From Streptacidiphilus melanogenes (GTDB taxonomy: Bacteria; Actinomycetota; Actinomycetes; Streptomycetales; Streptomycetaceae), in assembly GCF_000787835.1 (NCBI RefSeq), contig NZ_BBPP01000002.1:187437-251436 (forward strand): a stretch of 64,000 nt of DNA, read 5' to 3'. Numbering within the stretch: the first letter of the stretch is position 1; each line of letters begins with the position of its first letter. Under the pieces are notes generated by a model. It was not told where the DNA came from, did not search any database, and saw only the letters and a program-made list of their open reading frames with translations. The position numbers and the translations under genes are program-made. Positions 37,233-45,681 of this stretch are shown in pieces.

Positions 37233-38110
37233 TCAGTAGTCGAACGCCCGTGCCGTGTTCGCCGCCACCGCGGCCGCCAGCTCGTCCTCTTCCACACCCT
37301 TGACCTGCGCCATCGCGCGCAGCGTGACCGGGATCAGATACGGCGCGTTCGGCCGCCCCCGGAACGGCGCGGGGGTGAGGAACGGCGCATCCGTCTCCAC
37401 CAGGATGCGGTCCATCGGGGTGACGGCCAGCGCGGCCCGCAGGTGATGGTTGGCCGGGAAGGTGACGGGTCCGGCGAACGACAGGTAGTAGCCCGCCTGC
37501 CCGCAGACCCGGGCCATCGCCTCGTCACCCGAGTAGCAGTGGAAGACCGTGCGCTCGGGCGCGCCCTCCTCGGTGAGGATGCGCAGCACGTCCTCGTGCG
37601 CGTCCCGGTCGTGGATGACCAGCGCCTTGCCGTGCTTCTTCGCCAGCGCGATGTGCCGCCGGAACGACTCCTGCTGGATCTCCACGCCTTCCGGACCGGT
37701 CCGGAAATAGTCCAGACCCGTTCCCCCACGCCGCGCACCTGCGGCAGCGCAGCCAGCGCGTCGATCTCCTCGATCGCGGCGTCCAGGGCGGCCGCCCCGC
37801 CCGGCCCGCGCCGCTGCCCGCTCCACCCGTCCGGGTCCCCGAGCACGATCCGCGGCGCCTCGTTCGGATGCAGCGCGACGGTGGCGTGCACGTTGTCGTG
37901 CTTCGCGGCGATCTCGGCCGCCCAGCGTGAACCCGGGATGTCACACCCGACCTGCACGACCGTGTTCACACCGACGGACGCCGCCTTGGCGAGGATCTCC
38001 TCGGGGGACGCGTCCTGCATGTCCAGGTGCGTGTGCGAGTCCGCGACCGGCACGCGGAGCGGCTCGGGCACGGGCGGCGGTGTGCTGTTGTCACCCTTGG
38101 AGCGGGCCAC
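37233..38110 (-). pseudogene. tatD: TatD-family metal-dependent hydrolase, frameshifted
   Basis: Begins at GTG 38110 (VARSKGDNSTPP) behind AGGAAGG. The N-terminal part has the metal motif DSHTHLDM and continues to LPQVRGVGE, then shifts frame. Expected TGLDYFRTGPEGVEIQQESF is found in the next frame and continues normally (VIHDRDAHEDVL, HCYSGD, VETDAPFLTP) to a stop at 37233. One missing G in the sequence opposite TTCCCCC (37721-37727) explains the break. It is either a real recent mutation or a sequencing error at a homopolymer. TatD proteins are DNases/deoxyribonuclease-like. Confidence 0.85.
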
Positions 38111-38206
38111 GTCGGAAACCTTCCTCAACCACTCGAAGGGCGCGGAACCGCCACCGCACAACCGCGGTCAGCGGGGCTCCGCGCCCCTGAACCGTGCAAC
38201 GACCGC

Positions 38207-39811
38207 TCAGTCCTTCTTCTCTTCCAGGCGCGGGAAGAGGATCTCGCCCTTGGTCACCGTCACCCCGGCCGGGAGACGGCCCCACTGCCCGGCCTCCGCG
38301 ATCCGCTGGTCGCCGAGAGCGCCCAGCACGGCCTCCGCGCCGAGGGAGTCCCACAGCAGCCCGGAGACGCGCGGCATGACCGGGTTCAGCAGGATCGCCA
38401 CACCGCGCAGCGACTCCGCCGCCGCGTAGAGGATGGTCGCCAGACGCGCCTGGCCCTCGGGGGACTCGTCCTTGGCGACCTTCCACGGCTCCTGCTCGGT
38501 GAGGTAGCCGTTGACCTGCTTCACGAAGTCGAAGATCGCGGCGATGCCGCCCGCGAAGTCCAGCCTCTCGCCGATCTTCTCGTCGGACTCGGCCACGGCC
38601 TTGGCCAGCCCCTGGGCCAGCGCCGCCTCGGCCGGGCCGGAGGCCGTCGCCTCGGGCAGGACCCCGCCGAAGTACTTGCCGACCATCGCCGCCACGCGCG
38701 AGGCGAGGTTGCCGAAGTCGTTGGCGAGCTCGGAGGTGTAGCGGGCGGAGAAGTCCTCCCACGAGAACGAGCCGTCCGTGCCGAACGGGATCGCGCGCAG
38801 GAAGTAGTAGCGGTAGGCGTCGACGCCGAAGTGGGCCGTCAGGTCCTGCGGCGCGATGCCGGTCAGGTTGGACTTGCTCATCTTCTCGCCGCCGACCATC
38901 AGCCAGCCGTTGGCGACCACGCGCTTGGGCAGCGGCAGACCGTTGGCCATCAGCATGGCCGGCCAGATCACCGCGTGGAAGCGGAGGATGTCCTTGCCGA
39001 CGAGGTGGACGTCGGCCGGGAAGGTGTCCTCGAACTTGGCCTGGTCGGCGCCGTAGCCGACCGCCGTGGCGTAGTTGAGCAGCGCGTCGACCCAGACGTA
39101 GATGACGTGCTTCGGGTCCCAGGGGATCTGCACGCCCCAGTCGAAGGTGGAGCGGGAGATCGAGAGGTCCTGCAGGCCCTGCTCGACGAAGCGCACGACC
39201 TCGTTGCGGGCCGACTCCGGCTGGATGAAGTCGGGGTTGGCGGCGTAGAACTCCAGCAGCTTGGGGCCGTACTCGGAGAGCTTGAAGAAGTAGTTCTCCT
39301 CCTTCAGCATCTCCACCGGCTTCTTGTGGATCGCGCAGATCTTCTGCCCCGCGAACTCACCCTCGCCGTCCAGCAGCTCGCCGGGAGCCTTGTACTCCTC
39401 GCAGCCCACGCAGTACGGGCCCTCGTAGCCGCCCTGGTAGATCTCGCCCTTGTCGTAGAGGTCCTGGACGAACTCCTGCACCCGGGCCGTGTGCCGGTCC
39501 TCGGTGGTGCGGATGAAGTCGTCGTTGGCGATCTCCAGGTGCTCCCAGAGGGGCTTCCACGCCTCCTCGACGAGCTTGTCGCACCACTCCTGCGGCGAGA
39601 CGCCGTTGGCCTCGGCGGTGCGCATGATCTTCTGGCCGTGCTCGTCCGTCCCGGTCAGGTACCACACCCGCTCGCCGCGCTGGCGGTGCCAGCGGGTCAG
39701 CACGTCTCCGGCGACGGTGGTGTACGCGTGACCGAGGTGCGGTCGGTCGTTGACGTAGTAGATCGGCGTCGAGACGTAGTAGCTCTTGCCGGGGTTCTGG
39801 ACGGCGGTCAT
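38207..39811 (-). CDS. metG: Methionyl-tRNA synthetase
   Basis: 534 residues. Class I synthetase charging tRNA-Met. HIGH-like RPHLGHAYT near the N-terminus, Cys-containing YCVGCEEYK knuckle, VWVDALLNYATAVG, and KMSKS in GGEKMSKSNLTGI. It lacks the C-terminal tRNA-binding OB domain, as in the short actinobacterial form. It lies upstream of tatD on the same strand in the common metG-tatD order. Confidence 0.96.
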   Translation of the reverse strand: MTAVQNPGKSYYVSTPIYYVNDRPHLGHAYTTVAGDVLTRWHRQRGERVWYLTGTDEHGQKIMRTAEANGVSPQEWCDKLVEEAWKPLWEHLEIANDDFIRTTEDRHTARVQEFVQDLYDKGEIYQGGYEGPYCVGCEEYKAPGELLDGEGEFAGQKICAIHKKPVEMLKEENYFFKLSEYGPKLLEFYAANPDFIQPESARNEVVRFVEQGLQDLSISRSTFDWGVQIPWDPKHVIYVWVDALLNYATAVGYGADQAKFEDTFPADVHLVGKDILRFHAVIWPAMLMANGLPLPKRVVANGWLMVGGEKMSKSNLTGIAPQDLTAHFGVDAYRYYFLRAIPFGTDGSFSWEDFSARYTSELANDFGNLASRVAAMVGKYFGGVLPEATASGPAEAALAQGLAKAVAESDEKIGERLDFAGGIAAIFDFVKQVNGYLTEQEPWKVAKDESPEGQARLATILYAAAESLRGVAILLNPVMPRVSGLLWDSLGAEAVLGALGDQRIAEAGQWGRLPAGVTVTKGEILFPRLEEKKD

Positions 39812-39865
39812 GCCGCAATGGTATCGGCCGCCGGGGGTGGGCCTGTCCGGGTGACCGGCCTTCGG

Positions 39866-40318
39866 TCAGTCGGCTCGACGCGGGCTCCACCAGTGCCGGC
39901 GTCGCGACGTCCCCGGCTCCGGTCCCGTTGCCTCTGCCACCGCGGGCGACGGCCCGGCCGCCGCCCTGGCGTCGGACCCGGTCTCGTCCGGGGCGTCGGC
40001 CATGTGCTGCGACAGCAGTTCCGCCTGACGGGCGCTCTCGTCCTGGTACCGCCCCGCGTTCGCCCTGGCCACGCGCCCGGAGGCCATGATCCGCACATGC
40101 GGGCCGCCACAGCCGGGACAGGCCGGGTGCGTCAGCGGCGAGGCGACAGGTACGCCGTTGGCCTTGTAGCGGTAGACCATCTGGCCGTTGTAGTCGACGA
40201 CGTGCTCGATCTCGTACGCCTGTTCCCAGACGAAACCGCAGTTCAGGCACGCGAAGGAGTAGGCCTCGTGGGCCGGCTCGAGCTTCGGTCGACGTGTGGG
40301 CGCGGAGGTTTCGCTCAT
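39866..40318 (-). CDS. Conserved zinc-ribbon hypothetical protein
   Basis: 150 residues from ATG 40318 (MSETSAPTRRP) with GGGAG upstream. Two CxxC knuckles, FACLNCGFVWEQAYEIEH and PACPGCGGPHVRIM, suggest a zinc ribbon. The C-terminal 60 residues are polar and low-complexity. Similar small proteins occur beside metG in streptomycetes (from memory). Function unknown. Confidence 0.8.
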   Translation of the reverse strand: MSETSAPTRRPKLEPAHEAYSFACLNCGFVWEQAYEIEHVVDYNGQMVYRYKANGVPVASPLTHPACPGCGGPHVRIMASGRVARANAGRYQDESARQAELLSQHMADAPDETGSDARAAAGPSPAVAEATGPEPGTSRRRHWWSPRRAD

Positions 40319-40646
40319 GACGTGCTCCCAGTGCCCGGCGGGCGTCCGCCCGGAGCGGGACTTTCTCGTCCTCAATGATTTCCCCGCGACGCAGGCCATC
40401 CGCAGTGCCACGGGGTTTCTTTGGGGAGAGTTGGCTCTTCTTGGCGTCCCCGAGACCTCGCGTGGGGATTGCGGGGGCGCCTCTTGGTTCGCTGTTTGCC
40501 TATTCCGTCACCGTACGCCCCGTTCGGAGGAAAGGTAAGCGGAGCGTGAGACCGCCAGAAAGGGGGCAACGACCCAGGTCAGGAGCGGCTCGGAAGCGGA
40601 GTCGGGATCGGGTCGGGAGCGGCCCCGGCAGCGGCTCGGCAGCGCG
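40319..40646. other. Intergenic region, no gene seen
   Basis: 328 bases between the zinc-ribbon start and the rsmI stop. It holds the upstream region of the zinc-ribbon gene and GC-rich repeats of CGGGA/GCGG type at 40590-40640 just after rsmI. No hairpin with a T-run and no convincing small gene. Confidence 0.5.
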
Positions 40647-41492
40647 TCAGGGGGCCGACTTGGCCGCCACGACGGCGTCGAAGACCTCCCGCTTGGGGAG
40701 CCCCGCCTCGACCGCGACGGCCGCGATCGCCTCCTTGCGGTGCTCGCCGGCGTCCACGCGCAGCGCGACACGCCTGGCCAGCTCGGCGGCGTCCACGGCG
40801 GCCGGCGCGGCCGCGGGCGCTCCCCCGACCACGACGGTGATCTCGCCCCGCACCCCGTCCGCGGCCCAGGCGGCGAGCTCGCCGAGCCGTCCGCGCTTGA
40901 CCTCCTCGTAGGTCTTGGTCAGCTCCCGGCAGACGGCCGCGTCCCGCTCGGCGCCGAAGGCCTCGGCCATCGCCTTCAGCGACTCCTCGATCCGGTGCGG
41001 CGACTCGAAGAACACCATGGTCCGCGGCTCGGTGCCGAGCTCCCGCAGGCGGGCGGCGCGCTCACCGCCCTTGCGCGGCAGAAAGCCCTCGAAGCAGAAA
41101 CGGTCCACCGGCAGCCCCGACAGCGCGAGCGCGGTCAACACCGCGGACGGCCCCGGCACGGCGGTGATCCGCACGCCCGCCTCGACGGCGGCGGCGACGA
41201 GCCGGTAGCCCGGGTCGGACACGGACGGCATCCCGGCGTCCGTCACCAGCAGCACGCGCGCGCCTCCGAGCAGGGCGTCGACCAGCTCGGGGGTGCGGCC
41301 CACCTCGTTGCCCTCGAAGTAGGAGACGATCCGCCCGGTCGGCGCCACGTCCAGCGCCTGCGCGAGCCGCCGCAGGCGCCGCGTGTCCTCCGCGGCGACG
41401 ACGTCCGCCTCGGCGAGCTCCTTCGCCAGCCTCGGCGGCGCGTCCTCGACGTCACCGATGGGGGTTCCAGCCAGCACGAGTAGACCTGTCAC
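40647..41492 (-). CDS. rsmI: 16S rRNA (cytidine1402-2'-O)-methyltransferase
   Basis: 281 residues from GTG 41492 (VTGLLVLAGTPIGD), with GGGAGG upstream. TP-methylase fold: GTPIGDVEDAPPR at the N-terminus, AAEDTRRLRRL, LVTDAGMPSVSDPGYRLV (SAM loop), VPGPSAVLTALALSGLP, FEGFLPRK, and ESPHRIEESL. A spuriously long open frame extends upstream across the pmt gene and is rejected. It diverges from pmt. Confidence 0.95.
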   Translation of the reverse strand: MTGLLVLAGTPIGDVEDAPPRLAKELAEADVVAAEDTRRLRRLAQALDVAPTGRIVSYFEGNEVGRTPELVDALLGGARVLLVTDAGMPSVSDPGYRLVAAAVEAGVRITAVPGPSAVLTALALSGLPVDRFCFEGFLPRKGGERAARLRELGTEPRTMVFFESPHRIEESLKAMAEAFGAERDAAVCRELTKTYEEVKRGRLGELAAWAADGVRGEITVVVGGAPAAAPAAVDAAELARRVALRVDAGEHRKEAIAAVAVEAGLPKREVFDAVVAAKSAP

Positions 41493-41987
41493 ACGCCCAT
41501 CCTCCCATCTGCCCGAGCCCCGCCCTCGCAGCTCGACCCGGCCCGCACGCGCTGCGGATCCGCCGCATCCGGCGTCCGCGGCGCGGGTCCGCACAACCCG
41601 TCCGGCGGAGCCGGGCCCGGCTCCGCCGTGCTGTCCGGTGCCCGCCGGACAGGTGGCCGGGCTACGAGCGCTCCCGCCTGCGGGGGCGCGACGCCGGTCG
41701 GCCGGAGGGCTCAGTGCCTGCCCTGGGCGCGAGGGCGGCGGGACGCCCCACCTCAGGACCAGGTCGAGGCGGGCCCCTCTTGCGGGCTGAGGGTCTGGGG
41801 GAGGATCTGGGGGGAGGATCGGTTCCACCCTGCCCCGACCGGGTGCACACATCCCCGCCCGCAGGCGCGCCGTCCGCCCCGCCGGACGGAGTCGCGCCCT
41901 TCGGAAGCAGCGGGCCGAAGTGTCTCCTTGTGCCGAAGATCCCGTCGATCCTCTGGTCTGGACAGGATCGGCCCCTACGATGCTCGC
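41493..41987. other. Divergent rsmI/pmt intergenic region
   Basis: 495 bases. Contains the perfect 26-bp palindrome at 41603-41628 and a GGGGAGGATC direct repeat near 41800-41820. A pmt promoter (TACGAT at 41976) is at the right end. No gene recognised. Confidence 0.5.
41603..41628. repeat. Perfect 26-bp palindrome
   Basis: Arms CGGCGGAGCCGGG and its exact complement with no loop, centred at 41615/41616, about 110 bases upstream of rsmI. Could form a cruciform or be an operator; GC-only makes chance more likely. Confidence 0.6.
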
Positions 41988-41988
41988 G
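41976..41988 (+). promoter_or_regulatory. pmt -10 box and leaderless start
   Basis: TACGAT at 41976-41981 ends 6 bases before GTG 41988 and there is no ribosome site, so the pmt mRNA is probably leaderless. The -35 region is weak. Confidence 0.45.
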
Positions 41989-43775
41989 TGCATGAAGACA
42001 GGACGGACACGCTGACCGCCGCCACCGCGCAGGGGACGACGCCGCCCTCGCCGTGGGCGCGCAGACTCACGCGGTACGGGTACCGGCCGGGTGAGCGGAC
42101 GTCCCTGCGGGCGCGGCTGGTGCCGCCGATGCCGGACGGGCCCGGCGTGCCGACCGGCGCGCCCTCGCCCGTGCTGGCGCGGCTTGGCCTGCACGTCCCG
42201 GCGGGGCTGTGGCAGTTCGTCTGCCGCTGGGCGGGCTGGATCGGACCGCTGATCCTCACCGGGTTCGCCGCCGCGATGACGTTCTGGAAACTCGGCACCC
42301 CGAACGCGATCATCTTCGACGAGACGTACTACGCCAAGGACTCCTGGTCCATCTGGCACTTCGGCTACGAGCGCAACTGGGCGGACAACGCCAACACGCT
42401 CATCATGCAGACGCCGCAGCACATCCCCACGCCCACCGGCCCCGAGTTCATCGCGCACCCGCCGGCCGGCAAGTGGGTGATCGGGATCGGCGAGGAGCTC
42501 TTCGGCCTGAACCCGTTCGGCTGGCGGTTCATGGTCGCGCTGCTGGGCGTCCTCGCCGTGCTGATCGTCTGCCGGATCGGCCGCCGGCTGTTTCGCTCCA
42601 CGCTGCTCGGCTGCCTGGCGGGCCTGCTGCTGGCCGTGGACGGCATGCACTACGTGATGAGCCGCACCGGGCTGCTCGACCAGATGGTGATGTTCTGGGC
42701 CCTGTGCGCCTTCGGCCTGCTGCTGATCGACCGCGACCGCAGCCGCGCGCGCCTCGCCGACGCGGTCGGCGCGACCGTCGACAACCCCGACGCGCCGCCG
42801 AACCACGAGCTGGCGACCTCCGCCCGCCTCGGCTGGCGTCCCTACCGGATCCTTGCCGGTGTCTGCCTCGGCCTGGACTGCGCGACCAAGTGGAACGGCC
42901 TGTGGTTCCTGGCCCTGTTCGGCGTCATGACGGTGGTCTGGGACGCGACGGCCCGCAAGGCCGCCGGCGCCCGCCGTCCGTACCTGACGGCCGCGCTGCA
43001 CGACGCACCCTGGGCGGTCGTGTCGATGGTCGTCGTGGCGCTGCTGACCTACGTCGGCTCCTGGTCCGGCTGGCTGGCCACCTCCGGTGGCTACGACCGC
43101 AACTGGGCCGCGGGCCGCAAGGGCCTGTCCCCGGACTCCATCGGACCGCTGCACCACCTGCCGCAGTTCGACATGACCTGGGTGCCCGCGGCGCTGCGCA
43201 GCCTGTGGCACTACCACTCGGAGATCTGGAACTTCAACACCAACCTGCACACCCCGCACACCTACATGTCCAACCCCTGGAGCTGGCTGGTCAACGCGCG
43301 GCCGGTGTCGTTCTACTACGAGTCGCCGACGCAGGGGAAGAGCGGCTGCACGGTCGCGCAGTGCTCCAGCGAGGTGCTCGGCATCGGCACGCCGCTGCTG
43401 TGGTGGACGGCCACGTTCGCGCTGCTCTACTGCCTGTACCGGTGGTTCTTCCGCCGCGACTGGCGGGCCGCCGCGATCTGCGTCGCCGTCGCGGCCGGTT
43501 ACCTGCCCTGGTTCCAGTGGCAGCAGCGGACGATCTTCCTGTTCTACACGATCGACTTCGAGCCCTACCTCGCCCTGGCCGTCGCCTTCATGATCGGCGC
43601 CATGCTGGGGCACGCCCGCGCCCGGGGAGACCGCCGTCTGCTCGGCGCGATCGGAGCCGGTGTACTCATCCTCGCGATCATGGCCAATTTCCTGTATTTC
43701 CTCCCGCTCTACGACGCCCAGGTCATTCCGGTGGACGACTGGCGCGCCCGAATGTGGTGGCCCTCGTGGATCTGA
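41988..43775 (+). CDS. pmt: Dolichyl-phosphate-mannose-protein mannosyltransferase
   Basis: 595 residues. GT39 membrane enzyme transferring mannose from polyprenyl phosphate to Ser/Thr of exported proteins. The first loop contains the catalytic FDETYYAKDSW acidic pair; about eleven membrane segments; conserved SRTGLLDQMVMFW and YIGSWSGWLAT-like region (here YVGSWSGWLAT). The C-terminus ends VDDWRARMWWPSWI. In S. coelicolor the Pmt homologue glycosylates PstS and phage receptor proteins. The start is GTG 41988, probably leaderless. Confidence 0.95.
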   Translation: MHEDRTDTLTAATAQGTTPPSPWARRLTRYGYRPGERTSLRARLVPPMPDGPGVPTGAPSPVLARLGLHVPAGLWQFVCRWAGWIGPLILTGFAAAMTFWKLGTPNAIIFDETYYAKDSWSIWHFGYERNWADNANTLIMQTPQHIPTPTGPEFIAHPPAGKWVIGIGEELFGLNPFGWRFMVALLGVLAVLIVCRIGRRLFRSTLLGCLAGLLLAVDGMHYVMSRTGLLDQMVMFWALCAFGLLLIDRDRSRARLADAVGATVDNPDAPPNHELATSARLGWRPYRILAGVCLGLDCATKWNGLWFLALFGVMTVVWDATARKAAGARRPYLTAALHDAPWAVVSMVVVALLTYVGSWSGWLATSGGYDRNWAAGRKGLSPDSIGPLHHLPQFDMTWVPAALRSLWHYHSEIWNFNTNLHTPHTYMSNPWSWLVNARPVSFYYESPTQGKSGCTVAQCSSEVLGIGTPLLWWTATFALLYCLYRWFFRRDWRAAAICVAVAAGYLPWFQWQQRTIFLFYTIDFEPYLALAVAFMIGAMLGHARARGDRRLLGAIGAGVLILAIMANFLYFLPLYDAQVIPVDDWRARMWWPSWI

Positions 43776-43962
43776 CGGGTCCGGCGGCCTCGGAACCCGA
43801 GTCGGAAATGGCGGGCCGTCAGCTGAACGCGGACGAATAACGGTTCTCCGATTCTCCTTCCGGGACTGTGAACGCACACGTACCATCCCTGCGACAAGCT
43901 GACGGTGCACGGGGGCACAGGCGTCACAGGCGCACCGTCACGGAGACAGGGGGAACGGGGTC

Positions 43963-45630
43963 GTGAACAAGGGAGCGAAGATAGCCGTCGCCTCAGTGGT
44001 GGCGGCGATGCTCGCGGGCGGGGGATACGCCGCCTTCAACATCGGGCACGCGCTGCTCGGCTCGCCGGGCGGCCCGGCGACCTTCAACGCGTCGGACCTC
44101 TCGACGGCGCCGCCTAGCTCCACGGCGGCTCAGGCGCAGGCCACCACGTTCCTGCAGGCATGGCAGGCGGGCCCCGGCCACTACGCGGATGCCGGAAAGG
44201 CCTCCGACTCCCCGCTGACCACCCAGGCGGCCCTGCAGAAGTACCACGACGGCCTCGGTCTGACGAGCGTCTCCTTCTCCCACATCACCGCGACCGGCAC
44301 CTCCTCGGCCGGCGGGGCCGAGACGGTCGGCTTCGACGTCTCCGCGCAGGTCAAGGGCGGCACCTGGACCTACAAGGGCTCGCTCGACGTGGTGCAGAGC
44401 GGCAACGGCAAGACGGCGGTCCGCTGGGCGCCGTCGGTGCTGTACCCGTCGCTGGCCGCCGGGCAGTCGCTCCAGGCGGGACCGGTCACGACGAGCGCCG
44501 CGTCGACGACGATCACGGACCAGAACGGCGCCCTGCTCACCGCGGCCCAGTTCCCTTCCCTGGGGGACATCCTCTCCACGATCGCCCAGAACGGCACGGC
44601 CGCCGGTGGAGCGAGCGGAACCGGCGTCGAGGTCGTGGACAGCTCGGGCTCCAACGTTTCCGCCGCCAAGGTGTTCAGCCAGCCGAAGGCGGCGACGATC
44701 AGGACCACGATCGACGCGACGCTTCAGGCCCGGGCGGAGGCCGCGATGCAGCTCCCGCAGGTCAAGGGCAAGAGCACCGGGGTGGTCGTGGTCCGCCCCT
44801 CGGACGGTCACATCCTCGCGATCGCGTACAGCGGCGGCGTCGGCGACATCGCCATCAACAACCCTCAGGCGCCGGGTTCCTCGATGAAGATCCTCACCTC
44901 GGCCGCCCTCTTCGACCATGCCGGGATGTCGCCCTCCTCGACGGCCCCCTGCAGCACCGAGCAGACGGCGGCGTCCGAGCAGTTCCACAACGAACAGGAC
45001 GTCCCGAACAACCCGAATGCGTCACTGATCGACGACTTCGCCCGCTCCTGCAACACCGGGTTCATCTGGGCGGGCTACGACAAGCTGGTGACGCACGGTC
45101 AGCCCTCCTCCGCCCTCGCCGACGAGGCCACGAACGTCTTCGGCTTCGGCTCGTGGTCCGTCGGCGGCGGCGTGCAGACGGCCGACCCCAAGATCCCGAC
45201 GGACGAACAGGGGGGCGACAACGCGGCCCAGTTCATCGGCCAGGGACGGGTCGTGCTGACTCCGCTGCTCCTCGCCTCCGTCGCGGCGACGGTGCAGCAC
45301 GGCTCGTTCGAGCAGCCCATCCTGATACCGGGCCAGAAGCAGACGTCCGCTCCTGCCAGCCTGTCCGGCAGCACGGACGCCTATCTCCAGCAGATGATGC
45401 GCGCCGTGGTCCGGCAACCGTACGGCACGGCCAATCCGGTTCTCGGCGGGTTGTCCGGCACGGTCGGTGCCAAGACGGGCACCGCGGAGACTCCGAACAA
45501 CGGCACGGACGGCTGGATGACCGCGTACAACGACCGCATCGCCGTGTCGTCCGTGGTGATCGGCGGCAGTTCGGGTGCCGGGACCGCGGGCTACGTCGTA
45601 CAGAAGCTGCTTGAGGCGACCGGCTCCTGA
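43963..45630 (+). CDS. Penicillin-binding protein, transpeptidase with NTF2-like N-domain
   Basis: 555 residues. An N-terminal membrane anchor (residues 6-25) is followed by an NTF2-like (MecA_N type) domain about 55-160, then the dimerisation and transpeptidase domains. The three catalytic motifs are present: S306-S-M-K309, S362-C-N364 and K504-T-G-T507. It cross-links peptidoglycan outside the membrane. It lies 187 bases after pmt on the same strand; the exported loop could be a Pmt substrate (speculative). A weak hairpin lies just after the stop at 45636-45654. Confidence 0.93.
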   Translation: MNKGAKIAVASVVAAMLAGGGYAAFNIGHALLGSPGGPATFNASDLSTAPPSSTAAQAQATTFLQAWQAGPGHYADAGKASDSPLTTQAALQKYHDGLGLTSVSFSHITATGTSSAGGAETVGFDVSAQVKGGTWTYKGSLDVVQSGNGKTAVRWAPSVLYPSLAAGQSLQAGPVTTSAASTTITDQNGALLTAAQFPSLGDILSTIAQNGTAAGGASGTGVEVVDSSGSNVSAAKVFSQPKAATIRTTIDATLQARAEAAMQLPQVKGKSTGVVVVRPSDGHILAIAYSGGVGDIAINNPQAPGSSMKILTSAALFDHAGMSPSSTAPCSTEQTAASEQFHNEQDVPNNPNASLIDDFARSCNTGFIWAGYDKLVTHGQPSSALADEATNVFGFGSWSVGGGVQTADPKIPTDEQGGDNAAQFIGQGRVVLTPLLLASVAATVQHGSFEQPILIPGQKQTSAPASLSGSTDAYLQQMMRAVVRQPYGTANPVLGGLSGTVGAKTGTAETPNNGTDGWMTAYNDRIAVSSVVIGGSSGAGTAGYVVQKLLEATGS

Positions 45631-45681
45631 ACCGAAGGGGCGAGCCCGGCCCCTCCTCAGGCGGCAGCCCCGAAGGGGTGC

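Noticed and set aside
41493-43910. Long minus-strand frame upstream of rsmI
   Set aside because: It is antisense to pmt, whose membrane segments and catalytic motif are clear; only the last 281 codons are RsmI.
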